Shown one piece after another: positions 19,846-31,342 of a DNA stretch of 64,000 nt. Numbering within the stretch: the stretch's first letter is position 1; every line of letters begins with the position of its first letter. The stretch is taken from contig NZ_FWFQ01000005.1 in the NCBI RefSeq assembly GCF_900172235.1, positions 1 to 64,000 on the forward strand, given 5' to 3'. This stretch comes from Pseudoruegeria aquimaris (lineage in GTDB: Bacteria > Pseudomonadota > Alphaproteobacteria > Rhodobacterales > Rhodobacteraceae). The notes under the pieces are model-generated. The model was given only the letters and a program-made list of their open reading frames with translations, was not told the origin of the DNA and did not search any database. Made by a program: the position numbers and the translations under genes.

Positions 19846-21432
19846 TCACCGTGCGTCTTCGAGGATCATATCGCTGGCCTTCTCGGCGATCATGATCGTC
19901 GGCGCATTGGTGTTGCCAGAGGTGATGCGCGGCATCACCGAGGCATCGGCCACGCGCAGCCCCTCGAGGCCGCGCAGACGCAGGCGTTCGTCGAGTGGGG
20001 CGTCCGGCCCCATGGCCACGGTCCCGACCGGGTGGAAGATCGTCGTGCCGATCTCTCCGGCCGCGCGCACCAGATCGGCGTCCGCATCGCTGGGATCAGC
20101 CGGCTTGAACTCCTCCGGCGCGTATTTGGCCATCGGTTCCGCCGCCATGATCCGCCTGGTCAGCCGGATCGAATCCGCCGCCACACGCTTGTCGCTCTCC
20201 GCACTCAGGTAGTTCGGCTGGATCTCCGGATGCGCCTGCGGATCGCGCGACGTGATCCGGACGTGGCCCCGGCTTTCGGGGCGCAGGTTGCAGACGCTGG
20301 CGGTGATGGCATCGAAAGAATGCAGCGGCTCGCCGAAGGCATCGAGCGAAAGCGGCTGGACGTGGTATTCGAGATCCGGCGTCGCGAGGCCATCCCGCGA
20401 CCTGGCGAAGGCCCCCAGCTGGCTGGGTGCCATGGACATCGGCCCGCTGCGTTTGAGCGCATATTCCAGCCCGATCTTCGCCTGGCCCCAGAGGCTTGCG
20501 GCCATGGTGTTGAGCGTTTTGGCATTCTGCACCTTGTAGGCGCAGCGGATTTGCAGGTGATCCTGGAGATTCGAGCCTATTGCGGCGTTCTCCATCACCA
20601 CGTCGATACCGAGCCCCTGCAGGAGCGGCCCCGGCCCGACACCCGAAAGCTGCAGGATCTGGGGCGATCCGATCGCGCCGGCAGCAAGAATTATCTCGCC
20701 CGCCGCCCGGGCTTCCTTCACCGCGCCGTTCTGCCGGTAGCGCACGCCCAGCGCGCGGCCATTCTCGATGATCAGCCCCTCGGCCTGCGAATGGGTTTCC
20801 ACCAGCAGGTTCCGCCGGTCCTTGGCGGGCCGCAGGAACGCCTTGGACGTGTTCCATCGCCACCCCTTGCGCTGATTGACCTTGAAGTAGGCCACGCCTT
20901 CGTTGTCACCGCCGTTGAAATCCTTGGTGCGGGGCAGGCCGATGGCTTCGCAGGCGGCCATGAAGTCGTCGAGGATGTCCCAGCGCAACCGCTGGTTCTC
21001 GACCCGCCATTCGCCACCCGCGCCATGCAGATCGCTGGCGCCCTCGACGTAATCTTCGCTGCGCTTGAAATAGGGCAGCACATCTTCCCACCCCCATCCG
21101 GCATTGCCCATCTGGCGCCAGCCGTCGTAGTCGGCGACCTGCCCGCGCAAATACAACATGCCGTTGATCGAGGAGCAGCCACCCAGCACCCGCCCGCGCG
21201 GGTAGATCAGGCTGCGGCCGTTCAGGCCGGCCTCCGGCGCGGTGCGAAAGCCCCAATCCGTCCGCGGATTGCCGATGCAGTAGAGGTAGCCGATCGGGAT
21301 GTGGATCCAGTGGTAGGTGTCCCTGCCCCCGGCCTCCAGAAGCAGCACCCTGTGCCGTCCGCTCGCGCTCAGGCGGTTTGCCAGCACGCAGCCCGCGCTG
21401 CCCGCCCCCACGATGATGTAATCGAATTCCAT
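19846..21432 (-). CDS. GMC-family FAD-dependent alcohol/choline dehydrogenase-like
   Basis: A 528-residue flavoenzyme. The N-terminal FAD-binding motif is [20 protein letters not shown], the GMC signature [20 protein letters not shown] is near residues 80-100, and the C-terminal active-site segments are [10 protein letters not shown] (catalytic His) and [15 protein letters not shown] (Asn/His pair). It oxidises a primary alcohol to an aldehyde. It resembles choline dehydrogenase (BetA) in length, but BetB, BetI and a transporter are absent from the window, so polyethylene glycol or other alcohols are as likely. Confidence 0.9.
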   Translation of the reverse strand: MEFDYIIVGAGSAGCVLANRLSASGRHRVLLLEAGGRDTYHWIHIPIGYLYCIGNPRTDWGFRTAPEAGLNGRSLIYPRGRVLGGCSSINGMLYLRGQVADYDGWRQMGNAGWGWEDVLPYFKRSEDYVEGASDLHGAGGEWRVENQRLRWDILDDFMAACEAIGLPRTKDFNGGDNEGVAYFKVNQRKGWRWNTSKAFLRPAKDRRNLLVETHSQAEGLIIENGRALGVRYRQNGAVKEARAAGEIILAAGAIGSPQILQLSGVGPGPLLQGLGIDVVMENAAIGSNLQDHLQIRCAYKVQNAKTLNTMAASLWGQAKIGLEYALKRSGPMSMAPSQLGAFARSRDGLATPDLEYHVQPLSLDAFGEPLHSFDAITASVCNLRPESRGHVRITSRDPQAHPEIQPNYLSAESDKRVAADSIRLTRRIMAAEPMAKYAPEEFKPADPSDADADLVRAAGEIGTTIFHPVGTVAMGPDAPLDERLRLRGLEGLRVADASVMPRITSGNTNAPTIMIAEKASDMILEDAR

Positions 21433-21481
21433 GCCAGCCTCCCGGCCCGAGCCTAGGAGGGTCCGCCGGCAACGCCAAGGC

Positions 21482-22690
21482 CTATTGGTTGCGGGTGGCG
21501 ATCTCCGTGCCCGCGGCCCAGCCGGAGGACCAGGCCCATTGGAAATTGTAGCCGCCCAGCCAGCCCGTCACGTCAACGACCTCGCCGATGAAGAAGAGCC
21601 CGGGCACATCCCGCGCTTCCATCGTGCGGGCACTGAGTGCATCGGTGTCCACCCCGCCGAGCGTCACCTCCGCCGTGCGATAGCCCTCGGTGCCGATGGG
21701 CTTGATCCGCCAGCGGTGGAGATCCTCTGCGACGGCGCGCAGGCGCTTGTCGGACTGATCGGCAATTTTGCCAGAAATCCCCAATGATAGAGCCTTTTTT
21801 GCCGCCAGCCGCTTCGGCAGGAGATCCCCCAGAACAAGGGCGGCATCCCGGCGCCCGTTCTCCTGCCGTTTGGCGCGCAGCGCGGTGAAGGCATCCTGCT
21901 CCGGAAGCAGGTTGACCGTGATTTCCTCACCCTCCCGCCAATAGGAGGAGATCTGGAGGATCGACGGGCCGGACAACCCGCGATGGGTGAACAGCAGCCC
22001 CTCCCGGAAGGCCGCGCCTGCACAGGAAACTTCGGCCTCGCAGGCCACACCGGAGATCTCGGCAAATTCCGCCTTCATATCCTGATCGAAGGTCAGCGGC
22101 ACGAGCCCGGCGCGGGTCTCCGTGACGGGCACGCCGAACTGCGCCGCAACGCGGTAGCCGAAGCCCGTCGCCCCCATCTTGGGGATGGACTTTCCACCCG
22201 TCGCCACCACGAGATTGCGCGCCGAGATCACGCCCCGCCGCGCACCCGCCACTTCCAGGCGAAACCCGCTTTCGGCCTTGGCGATGGACGTGATCTCCGT
22301 CTGCAAGGCAAGCTCGGCGCCCACCTTTGCCATCTCCTCCACCAGCATGGCGATGATCAGTTTCGCCGACTCGTCGCAGAAGAGTTGCCCAAGGGTTTTC
22401 TCGTGGTAGGCGATGCCGTGACGGGCGACGAGATCGATGAAATCCCACTGCGTGTATCGCTTGAGTGCCGATTTCGCGAAATGGGGGTTGCCGGAAAGAA
22501 AGGCGTGCGGGCCGCAGTGCATGTTGGTGAAATTGCAGCGCCCGCCACCGGAGATCCGGATCTTTTCGCCCGGTGCCTTGGCGTGGTCCAGCACCAGAAC
22601 GCGGCCGCCGCGCGCCGCCGCGTGGGCGGCACACATCATGCCGGCGGCGCCGGCACCAAGGATCACGGTATCGAATTCTGCCTGTGTCAT
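21482..22690 (-). CDS. NAD(P)/FAD-dependent oxidoreductase, HI0933/BaiN family
   Basis: A 402-residue flavoprotein. [20 protein letters not shown] is the dinucleotide-binding motif and [14 protein letters not shown] is the strongly conserved HI0933 family signature; [20 protein letters not shown] and the C-terminal [20 protein letters not shown] segment also fit. Family members reduce unsaturated C=C bonds in some bacteria, but most have no known substrate. It sits on the minus strand between a glycosyltransferase and the GMC oxidoreductase with no overlaps. Confidence 0.88.
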   Translation of the reverse strand: MTQAEFDTVILGAGAAGMMCAAHAAARGGRVLVLDHAKAPGEKIRISGGGRCNFTNMHCGPHAFLSGNPHFAKSALKRYTQWDFIDLVARHGIAYHEKTLGQLFCDESAKLIIAMLVEEMAKVGAELALQTEITSIAKAESGFRLEVAGARRGVISARNLVVATGGKSIPKMGATGFGYRVAAQFGVPVTETRAGLVPLTFDQDMKAEFAEISGVACEAEVSCAGAAFREGLLFTHRGLSGPSILQISSYWREGEEITVNLLPEQDAFTALRAKRQENGRRDAALVLGDLLPKRLAAKKALSLGISGKIADQSDKRLRAVAEDLHRWRIKPIGTEGYRTAEVTLGGVDTDALSARTMEARDVPGLFFIGEVVDVTGWLGGYNFQWAWSSGWAAGTEIATRNQ

Positions 22691-22752
22691 GGCGCCCTGC
22701 TACACCAGCCTGCGCATCCGGTGCCAGCCCATCTCGGCGATTCCGGCCGGCC

Positions 22753-24033
22753 TCACGACCTGGAGGCCGGCCCGATCGCCTCGAAGATCGCGGCGACGAT
22801 CTCTTCCGTGGCCATGCTGCCGGCGAAAGTCGGGCGGCGGCGGTTCGTGGCGAGCAGGCCCGAGAGGGCCTTTTCAAACTTCTCCTCCGTCAGGTGCTGA
22901 AAGGGCACCGAGGTGCCGGCCCCCATCTCGCGGATTCGGCGGGCGTTGTCGTATTGATCGTAGCCGAAGGGCGTGACGAGCTGCGGCACGCCGGCCCGCA
23001 GGGCCTCCGCCGTGGTGCCGATGCCGCCGTGCTGCACCAGCGCACAGGCCGAGGGAAGGATCTTGTCAAACGGCGCGTAGGGCTGCCACAGCATGCCCTC
23101 CGGCAGCGGGTCCGGGAGCTGATCCCGCACATGCGTCAGGAAGACGGCACGCAACCCGAGGCGTTTCAGAACCGGAATCGCGATTGAATAGAGCCTGTTT
23201 GCCTGAAAGTTCCCGGTGCCCGCTGTAAAGACGACGGGGGCCGGGCCACTGTCGAGAAACCCCTGCAGTTCCGGGCTCACCGCCTGGCTCTTCAAGGCCT
23301 GGTAGAATATGAAATCGCCCTGCACGCGTGGCGCGGGCCAATCGGCCTGCGGCGCCGCGAACCACGTCGGGAACAGCGGCACGTAGAGATCAGCCGCTTC
23401 CTGGATATGCCCGAAGAAGGATTCCACCGGGGGCAACCCGGTTTCATGCCGAAGCGCGTTGAGCGCCGGCAGCATCGGCGCGTTGATCATCCGATCCTCC
23501 CCCTTGCGGGTGATCAAGCGCCGCAGGGCGGCGGGCATCCAGCGGCCAAAGGTTACCGGCCCCAGTTTCGGCACGCCGAAGGTTTGCCGGGTCAGGGCGG
23601 ACCGAATGAAGGCCGGTTGCAGGATCGGATTGATGATGGTGATCGGCCTTCCGGCGCTGCGGGCAAGCGCCGCCGCGGGCACGAGGAACGTATGGCACAG
23701 AACGACCGGGTGTTCTTCCTTCGGCAGGGCCTCGACGAAGCGGCGGATCGCGAGCAGGTTCGGTGCGACCAGCCTGTCCCAGAAGGCGCCGGGGCCGCTG
23801 GCCTCTCCGTGGATCTTCGGATCCTTCGCCGCGCTCTTGAGTTGATCGAGATCCCCGAAGGGCGCGAAATCCAGCCCATGGTCGGCAACCATCTCGGCCA
23901 ACAGCGGGGTCGTCATCAGGGTCACGCGGTGGCCCTGCGCTTTCAGGACCCGGCCGATCTCCATGTAGGGAAACACATCCCCGGCGGAGCCGATCGTCGC
24001 CAGCAAGACGTGATATGGTTTGCCCTGCCGCAC
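22753..24033 (-). CDS. GT1-type glycosyltransferase (UDP-glucuronosyl/sterol-glucosyl-like)
   Basis: A 426-residue protein with a GT-B architecture: N-terminal HVLLATIGSAGDVFPYMEIG for acceptor binding, and a C-terminal donor site with LVQHGGIGTTAEALRAGVPQ and PFGYDQYDNARR, the UGT-like nucleotide-sugar motif. It would glycosylate a small lipophilic acceptor such as a carotenoid, sterol-like lipid or rhamnolipid precursor. No partner biosynthetic genes are adjacent; it lies downstream of oxyR with a 103-base gap. Donor and acceptor are unknown. Confidence 0.82.
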   Translation of the reverse strand: MRQGKPYHVLLATIGSAGDVFPYMEIGRVLKAQGHRVTLMTTPLLAEMVADHGLDFAPFGDLDQLKSAAKDPKIHGEASGPGAFWDRLVAPNLLAIRRFVEALPKEEHPVVLCHTFLVPAAALARSAGRPITIINPILQPAFIRSALTRQTFGVPKLGPVTFGRWMPAALRRLITRKGEDRMINAPMLPALNALRHETGLPPVESFFGHIQEAADLYVPLFPTWFAAPQADWPAPRVQGDFIFYQALKSQAVSPELQGFLDSGPAPVVFTAGTGNFQANRLYSIAIPVLKRLGLRAVFLTHVRDQLPDPLPEGMLWQPYAPFDKILPSACALVQHGGIGTTAEALRAGVPQLVTPFGYDQYDNARRIREMGAGTSVPFQHLTEEKFEKALSGLLATNRRRPTFAGSMATEEIVAAIFEAIGPASRS

Positions 24034-24136
24034 TCAAGACCTCCGCTGATGAAATCATCGCTTTCAATTGCCACGAGCATCGAAAACGCGGGCGCCGAGG
24101 TCAATGGAAACTGCGCGCCAAGCGGGTCGCTGTGCC

Positions 24137-25045
24137 CTAAGTGCCGCGCCAGCCGAGATCCGGCGCGTGCTGGCGCAGTTGATCGGCGATCAGCCGGAAA
24201 GATTCGCCCAGAGGCGATGAGCGCCGCCAGACCATGCCGATCCGGCGGGTGGGGCGCGGCACCGGCAGACGGACGACATCCACCTGCGCGTTCCCGGCCT
24301 CGACCGCGACGGCCATTTCGGGAATGAGGGTCACGCCGATCCCGGCGCTCACCATCTGCACCAGCGTCGAAAGCGAACTGCCCTGCATCAGATCCCGGGC
24401 CGGCGCCTCGGGCAGATTGCAGAACGCGAGCGCCTGATCGCGGAAACAGTGACCCTCTTCCAGCAGAAGAAGCCGCATTTCACGCAGGTGTTCGGGGCGC
24501 GGAACCGGTTTGCCCGCATCGCACTTCGGCCGCACGAGGACGAATTCCTCCTCAAACAACGGCTCTTCATGCAAGGCCGACTCTCCGACGGGAAGCGCGA
24601 CGATGGCAAGGTCGAGCCGCCCGTCGACCAGATCGGCCAGAAGGGTGCGGGTCACCGATTCACGCGGTTGCAGATCGAGATCGGGGTAGCGCGCCGACAG
24701 GCCGTTCAGCAGGCGCGGCAGGAGATAGGGCGCGATTGTGGGAATCACCCCCAGCCGCAACCGGCCCGCCAGCGGCACATGAACGGTGCGTGCCAGATCG
24801 CCGATCTCGTCCACGTCGCCGAGGATCTTGCGGGCGCGAACGGCCAGTTCCTCGCCAAGGCTCGTCAGCCGAATCTGCCGCGCGTTGCGCTCGATCAACG
24901 GCGCCCCCAACAGCGCTTCGAGCTCCTTCATCTGCACCGAGAGCGCCGGCTGCGTGATGGCGCATGCCTCCGCCGCGCGCCCGAAGTGCCCGTGGCGCGC
25001 CAAAGCCTCGAAGTATCGCAGGTGTTTCATCGTCAGACCAATCAT
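24137..25045 (-). CDS. oxyR: LysR-family hydrogen-peroxide regulator OxyR
   Basis: A 302-residue LysR protein with an N-terminal winged helix (MKHLRYFEALARHGHFGRAA) and a substrate domain. The region around CDAGKPVPRPEHLREM and GHCFRDQALAFC contains Cys residues spaced like the redox pair of OxyR. It is divergent from katG with a 145-base shared regulatory gap, the standard oxyR-katG arrangement. A start 5 codons later (25030) is equally plausible; neither has a clear ribosome site. Confidence 0.9.
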   Translation of the reverse strand: MIGLTMKHLRYFEALARHGHFGRAAEACAITQPALSVQMKELEALLGAPLIERNARQIRLTSLGEELAVRARKILGDVDEIGDLARTVHVPLAGRLRLGVIPTIAPYLLPRLLNGLSARYPDLDLQPRESVTRTLLADLVDGRLDLAIVALPVGESALHEEPLFEEEFVLVRPKCDAGKPVPRPEHLREMRLLLLEEGHCFRDQALAFCNLPEAPARDLMQGSSLSTLVQMVSAGIGVTLIPEMAVAVEAGNAQVDVVRLPVPRPTRRIGMVWRRSSPLGESFRLIADQLRQHAPDLGWRGT

Positions 25046-25065
25046 TAGTTTTTCTTATCACCGGG

Positions 25066-27365
<2,300 letters not shown>

Positions 27366-27386
27366 CTCTACAAAAGACAGCAAGGA

Positions 27387-27412
27387 GGAAGCCCGGCACC
27401 AGCCGGGCTTCC
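27387..27412 (+). terminator. Terminator hairpin after katG
   Basis: A perfect 11-bp stem (GGAAGCCCGGC/GCCGGGCTTCC) with an ACCA loop begins 21 bases after the katG stop and is followed by GTGTTT. It also lies between the convergent katG and the small membrane gene ending at 27424, so it may act in both directions. Confidence 0.75.
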
Positions 27413-27423
27413 GTGTTTCCGGC

Positions 27424-27684
27424 CTAACGCCGGTTGCGGCGCGCCCGGCAGATCAGCATCAGCAGGGCAAGGTTCACCGCCGGCGCCGCGGCACCTAAAA
27501 CCGGCCGCACCGCATCGGGCATGAGGTGGCCGAGGTAGATCCAGGGCAGGCCGATCGGCAGCAGGAAGACCCCGGACAATGGATCTTTCTCCTGGCCGAA
27601 CAGCCCGTAGGTGCCGACGATGAAAAGAAACAGCGCCGCTGCGTAGAAGAGCGCAAAACCGATCGTCAGGACGCGGCACGCCAT
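27424..27684 (-). CDS. Small membrane protein of unknown function
   Basis: An 86-residue protein with two or three hydrophobic helices (LTIGFALFYAAALFLFIVGT; LSGVFLLPIGLPWIYLGHLM; VLGAAAPAVNLALLMLI) and an Arg-rich C-terminus (CRARRNRR), which suggests a cytoplasmic tail. No family recognised and no clear ribosome site. It lies 27 bases after the lipoprotein gene on the same strand and converges on katG. Confidence 0.55.
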   Translation of the reverse strand: MACRVLTIGFALFYAAALFLFIVGTYGLFGQEKDPLSGVFLLPIGLPWIYLGHLMPDAVRPVLGAAAPAVNLALLMLICRARRNRR

Positions 27685-27711
27685 GGCCGCTCAACCCAGA
27701 TGCCGGCCCAC

Positions 27712-28020
27712 CTAGAGCGTGCCTTCGTTGCCCAGGAACTCGATGGCATCCGTCGTGCCGTCGGAATAGGCGACGCACTGCCACGGCGCGCGATCGGGGC
27801 CCACACCCACGCGCACCAGCGTTCCGGCCTGCGAGAACTCCGAGCCCAGCAGCACAACGTCGGGGTTGTTGGTGGTTGCCGTCACGTCCCGAAGGCAGGC
27901 CTGCTCCGCCGCGGTGGGGCCGGCGCTGGCGGATGTTCCGCTGCCGGTATCTTCCACGCAGGCCGAGAGGGCCGCCACGGCAGGCACAAGCGCCAGAACG
28001 CCGAGTTTTCCGAACTTCAT
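27712..28020 (-). CDS. Small lipoprotein of unknown function
   Basis: A 102-residue protein from ATG 28020, chosen for its AAGGAA ribosome site and the lipoprotein signal MKFGKLGVLALVPAVAALSAC with a lipobox ending in Cys21. The mature part has a second conserved-looking region (EQACLRDVTATTNNPDVVLL; WQCVAYSDGTTDAIEFLG) reminiscent of small secreted domains with one disulfide. Function unknown. Next to the small membrane gene; the two may share a transcript. Confidence 0.7.
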   Translation of the reverse strand: MKFGKLGVLALVPAVAALSACVEDTGSGTSASAGPTAAEQACLRDVTATTNNPDVVLLGSEFSQAGTLVRVGVGPDRAPWQCVAYSDGTTDAIEFLGNEGTL

Positions 28021-28130
28021 GTCAATTCCTTCCTCAAGAACGCGGGGAGATTCCCCTTTTCTGCAATGCCTTGAGGTTAGCCGGTTTTTCACATCCGTCA
28101 AAATCTGGCCGCATCATCGTGCAGGGCCGG

Positions 28131-28173
28131 AAAAGGAAAACGGCCAGCGCCGGGCATGGCGTTGGCCGTTTCC
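28131..28173 (-). terminator. Terminator after tRNA-Thr
   Basis: On the minus strand, GGAAACGGCCAACGCC pairs almost perfectly with GGCGCTGGCCGTTTTCC around a 6-base loop, followed by a T/C-rich stretch. It begins 9 bases after the tRNA 3' end. Confidence 0.75.
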
Positions 28174-28181
28174 TTGAACCG

Positions 28182-28257
28182 TGGTGCCGCTGAAGGGACT
28201 CGAACCCCCGACCCCATCATTACGAATGACGTGCTCTACCAGCTGAGCTACAGCGGC
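28182..28257 (-). tRNA. tRNA-Thr (anticodon CGU)
   Basis: The minus strand folds into a full cloverleaf: acceptor GCCGCTG with CAGCGGC, D arm GCTC-AGCTGGTA-GAGC, anticodon arm CGTCA-TTCGTAA-TGATG giving anticodon CGT, and T arm with TTCGAGT. The CCA end is encoded at 28182-28184. It reads ACG threonine codons. It lies 48 bases after hemY on the same strand and is followed by its own terminator. No flanking direct repeat suggesting integration was seen. Confidence 0.95.
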
Positions 28258-28305
28258 GATGACGGGGCTATTACCAACCTTTTTCGGGAAGGTGTAGCCC
28301 CAAAA

Positions 28306-29898
28306 TCATGCTTTTTCGTCTTTGCCGTTCTCCACGACTTCCGCCTCCACCACGTAGTCCGCTGCCGGGGCCGGCGGCGCGGCGGCTTCGCTTGCGGGAG
28401 CCTCGCCATTGACGACCACAGGCCCCGGCTCCTCTGCCGTGCCGGCATCCGCTTTAACCTCTCCGTTGGCTTCTTCCACCGGCTCTGATTCGGGTTCCGG
28501 GGCCTCGGCTTGCGGGGCTTCCAGCGCGCCCACGATCAGCGGCAGCATTTCCGTGGAGGCAGGCATCGCGGCGGATTTCGCCGGCGGAACCTTCCAGCTC
28601 AGGGTATCGAAACTTCCGCAGTGCAGACAGACCGGCGTCCATTCCGTATGCGGATTGGCGCAGGAATCGCACACCCACTGCGGGCCGCGGGAGGCGGTGA
28701 GCGCCTTGGTCAGCCAGCCGCGCACGGCCGAATCATCGCCGCCCTCGCCGCGTTCTATGGCCGCCATCAGGGTGAGGCTGCGCACCGTGGGATCGGCCTC
28801 GGCCAGATCGCCCAACGCCTTGCGCGCGGCGGGGAAATCCTCGGCCGCGATGTAGAGTTCAGCCAGCAGCATCTTGGTTTCAGGGTGATCGGGCTTGAGC
28901 GACGTGAGCGCCGTGAACCGCTTGATGCGGGCCTCCGGGGCCTCCTCCGGGGCGATGGCCGCGAAGGCGGCTGCCAGATCCGGGTGCGGCTGCGCCTGCC
29001 AAGCCTTTTTCAGAAGTTTCGTCGCCTGACGATGCTTGCCCCGGGCGATCTCGGCCTTGGCCGCCCTCACGGCGGCCGGCACGAGTTCCGGCGACATGCG
29101 GTTGGCTTCGAGCGCCTTGGCATGGGCGGCGTCCTCGCGCCCGTCGCGCTCGGCGTCCATGGCCTCGGACAGCGCCAGCACCGCATCGCGGCGTTTGTGC
29201 AGATCGCGCGGAATCGCGCCGTAGCGCAGCTTGGTGCTGAGGGTCTTGCGCGCGCCCTCCCAGTCGCCGGCATCGGCTTGGAGCTTCAGCACGGTATCCT
29301 GCGTCTCCACGTGCTTCGGCTTGATCGCCAGCGCCTTCTCCGCAAGCTTGAGCGCGGTTTCCGTATCACCGGCTTCGAGGCGCTGTTTCATCAACCCGCG
29401 GACACCGACGAAGCGCGACGCATCATGTTGCAGGAGCTTCTTGTAGATCTCCTGCGCCTTGCGGGTATCGCCGTTCATCTCGGCGGCCTGCGCGCTGATG
29501 AGGTTGGTGAGCTCGGGCTTGCCGAGGTATTTCTCGGCCTTGGCCGCGCGCACGGAGGCAAGCCGTGCCTCGCCGGAAGCCAGCGCCAGCATCGCGTCCG
29601 ACAGCGCCTGATAGCCCCGGCGCTCGCGGCTGCGGTCGAAATAGCGGGACAGGGCGGTTTCGTCCCCGGTCAGGAAACGCAGCACCGCAACCAGCAGACC
29701 GGCCAGTTTCATCGCCAGCCAGACCAGCCCGAAAAGAATGATCATCGCGATGACGGCCTGAAGCGGGCCAAGGGTGAATTCCGTGCCGGCAACCACCAGC
29801 CGCAGGCCTTCATCGCTTTCCATCAGGAAGCCGGCACCATAGGCGAGCGCGGCGACAAGGGCGACGAAGACAAGAATTTTCAGAAGGGACCAGAGCAT
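28306..29898 (-). CDS. hemY: HemY-like haem-biosynthesis-associated membrane TPR protein
   Basis: A 530-residue protein with two N-terminal transmembrane helices (LLKILVFVALVAALAYGAGF and AVIAMIILFGLVWLAMKLAG), then tetratricopeptide-type helical repeats. Near residues 420-450 is a small Cys4 zinc/rubredoxin-like knuckle (WVCDSCANPH and CLHCGSFD), followed by an acidic Ala/Pro/Glu-rich tail. HemY proteins accompany hemD in many proteobacteria, but their biochemical role is not settled; this is not the protoporphyrinogen oxidase of the same name. It starts 6 bases after the mitofilin gene, so is co-transcribed with hemD. Confidence 0.88.
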   Translation of the reverse strand: MLWSLLKILVFVALVAALAYGAGFLMESDEGLRLVVAGTEFTLGPLQAVIAMIILFGLVWLAMKLAGLLVAVLRFLTGDETALSRYFDRSRERRGYQALSDAMLALASGEARLASVRAAKAEKYLGKPELTNLISAQAAEMNGDTRKAQEIYKKLLQHDASRFVGVRGLMKQRLEAGDTETALKLAEKALAIKPKHVETQDTVLKLQADAGDWEGARKTLSTKLRYGAIPRDLHKRRDAVLALSEAMDAERDGREDAAHAKALEANRMSPELVPAAVRAAKAEIARGKHRQATKLLKKAWQAQPHPDLAAAFAAIAPEEAPEARIKRFTALTSLKPDHPETKMLLAELYIAAEDFPAARKALGDLAEADPTVRSLTLMAAIERGEGGDDSAVRGWLTKALTASRGPQWVCDSCANPHTEWTPVCLHCGSFDTLSWKVPPAKSAAMPASTEMLPLIVGALEAPQAEAPEPESEPVEEANGEVKADAGTAEEPGPVVVNGEAPASEAAAPPAPAADYVVEAEVVENGKDEKA

Positions 29899-29904
29899 GG
29901 GGCG

Positions 29905-31281
29905 TTATCCTTGGCTTGCGTCCAGGCCCAGCGCAAACTCCTGCGCGGCCTTCACGGTATTGGCGCGGGTTCTGGCTGCATCGAGCCAGTCCGCGATGGC
30001 GGCCTTGCCCGTCTCGGGCAACTGCTCCAGTTCGGCGAGGGCGGCCTCGAGATCGCCCTGACGCAGGGCTGCTTCCGCCCGCGAGAGAATGGCATCCGGA
30101 TCATCGCCTTCGCGCGGTGCGAGGCTTCTGGCCCCGGTCTGGTTGCGCAGGAAGGCCATGACCCTTTCACTCATCGTCTGGGCATTCTCGGCACGGATCG
30201 TCACGTCGAGAACCGCCCTTGCCGCTTCGGGAAACTCTTCCTGCAACCGAGACAGGGGGCGCACGCCGCTCTCCGCGGCGGCGGCGAGCGCCTCGGGCAC
30301 GGGCTGCGGCGCGCTTTCAGACAGGCGAGCGACGGCCTCTGCAAAGGGTGCGCCGCTGTCCAGCGCGTGCTTGATCTCGATCAGCGAGGCGCGGGTGATG
30401 GCGGCGGCGGCTTCGGCCTTGGCGATCTCCGCCAGTTCGGCGGCCTGCTGCGCGCGCGCTTCGGCTTCGGCCTGCGCTTCGGCCGAAAGGGATTGCATCG
30501 CCGTTTTCTGCTCTTCCAGAGCGGCGCGGAGGGTTTCGAGCTCCTGCTCGTAGGCCGAGACGGCCGCCGCGGCGCCGGCAGCTTCCGTCACCGGGCGCTT
30601 CTCGGCTTCGGTGAGGCGCGAATCCACGGCTTCGAGCCCGGCATTGATGGCAGCCACCTGCGCGGCCACCTGGGAAATCTGGCCGGAGATCTCCTGCGAC
30701 AGCCCGGCCTGAACCGAGGCCATGACCTCCGCAAGCTCCGCGCTGGCCTGCGGGCCTTGCGCCGAGGCCTCGGCCATGCGTGCAATCTCCTCGCGCAGCG
30801 CCGCGATCGTCTCGTTCTGGGACGCAAGGGCAGCTTCCAGCGTTTCGGTATTCTGCTGCTGCGCCGGCATCAGGAACCACGCTGCCGCGAATCCGATACC
30901 GGCCGCGACGACGCCACCCAGCAGAGCCGGGAGGACGCTGCCGCCTTTTCCTTCGCCCGCAGGCTGGGCCGGGGTCGCGGGGGCCACCGGATCAACCGGT
31001 GCCTCGGGCGCCTCGATATCGGCGACGATGGAGTCCAGTTCCTCGTCGCTCACTCCGTCGAGGGCCTGCATGTCGGCAAGGTCTTCCTCCGAGACCCCAA
31101 GCTGGACGCCATCATCGAAGCTGTCGTCCAGATCCGCGGGGTCTTCGGGTTCCAGTTCAGGTTCGTCCTTCGGTGGCAGGTCGGCCGAGGCTTCGGGCTG
31201 GTCGGGTTGCCGAGGCTCTTCCGGCAGATCCTCCGGTTTGGCACCTTCGTCCTTGTCTTGCTTGTTCTTATTGTTGGCCAC
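29905..31281 (-). CDS. Mitofilin-family (Mic60-like) inner-membrane protein
   Basis: A 458-residue protein from GTG 31281 (start VANNKNKQDK); the frame opens further up but would overlap hemD. An acidic, Pro-rich N-terminus, one transmembrane helix at about residues 116-138 (LPALLGGVVAAGIGFAAAWF), a long Ala/Glu coiled coil (roughly 145-330), and a C-terminal mitofilin-like domain make up the alphaproteobacterial Mic60 architecture. Mic60 shapes cristae in mitochondria, and bacterial relatives have been linked to envelope and intracytoplasmic membrane form. Its place between hemD and hemY is conserved in the class. Confidence 0.85.
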   Translation of the reverse strand: MANNKNKQDKDEGAKPEDLPEEPRQPDQPEASADLPPKDEPELEPEDPADLDDSFDDGVQLGVSEEDLADMQALDGVSDEELDSIVADIEAPEAPVDPVAPATPAQPAGEGKGGSVLPALLGGVVAAGIGFAAAWFLMPAQQQNTETLEAALASQNETIAALREEIARMAEASAQGPQASAELAEVMASVQAGLSQEISGQISQVAAQVAAINAGLEAVDSRLTEAEKRPVTEAAGAAAAVSAYEQELETLRAALEEQKTAMQSLSAEAQAEAEARAQQAAELAEIAKAEAAAAITRASLIEIKHALDSGAPFAEAVARLSESAPQPVPEALAAAAESGVRPLSRLQEEFPEAARAVLDVTIRAENAQTMSERVMAFLRNQTGARSLAPREGDDPDAILSRAEAALRQGDLEAALAELEQLPETGKAAIADWLDAARTRANTVKAAQEFALGLDASQG

Positions 31282-31342
31282 GGAACAAAACCCCCTCCGA
31301 CCCCTTAAATGAATCACGCCGCAGTGCGGCAGCAGGCCCACA

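Noticed and set aside
18932-21432. Choline-to-betaine pathway (kinase plus GMC dehydrogenase)
   Set aside because: Betaine aldehyde dehydrogenase, BetI and choline transporters are absent, and the kinase and oxidoreductase families are broad.
28182-28257. tRNA-Thr as an integration site
   Set aside because: No integrase gene and no partial repeat of the tRNA 3' end were seen in the flanks; the adjacent inverted repeat is better explained as a terminator.
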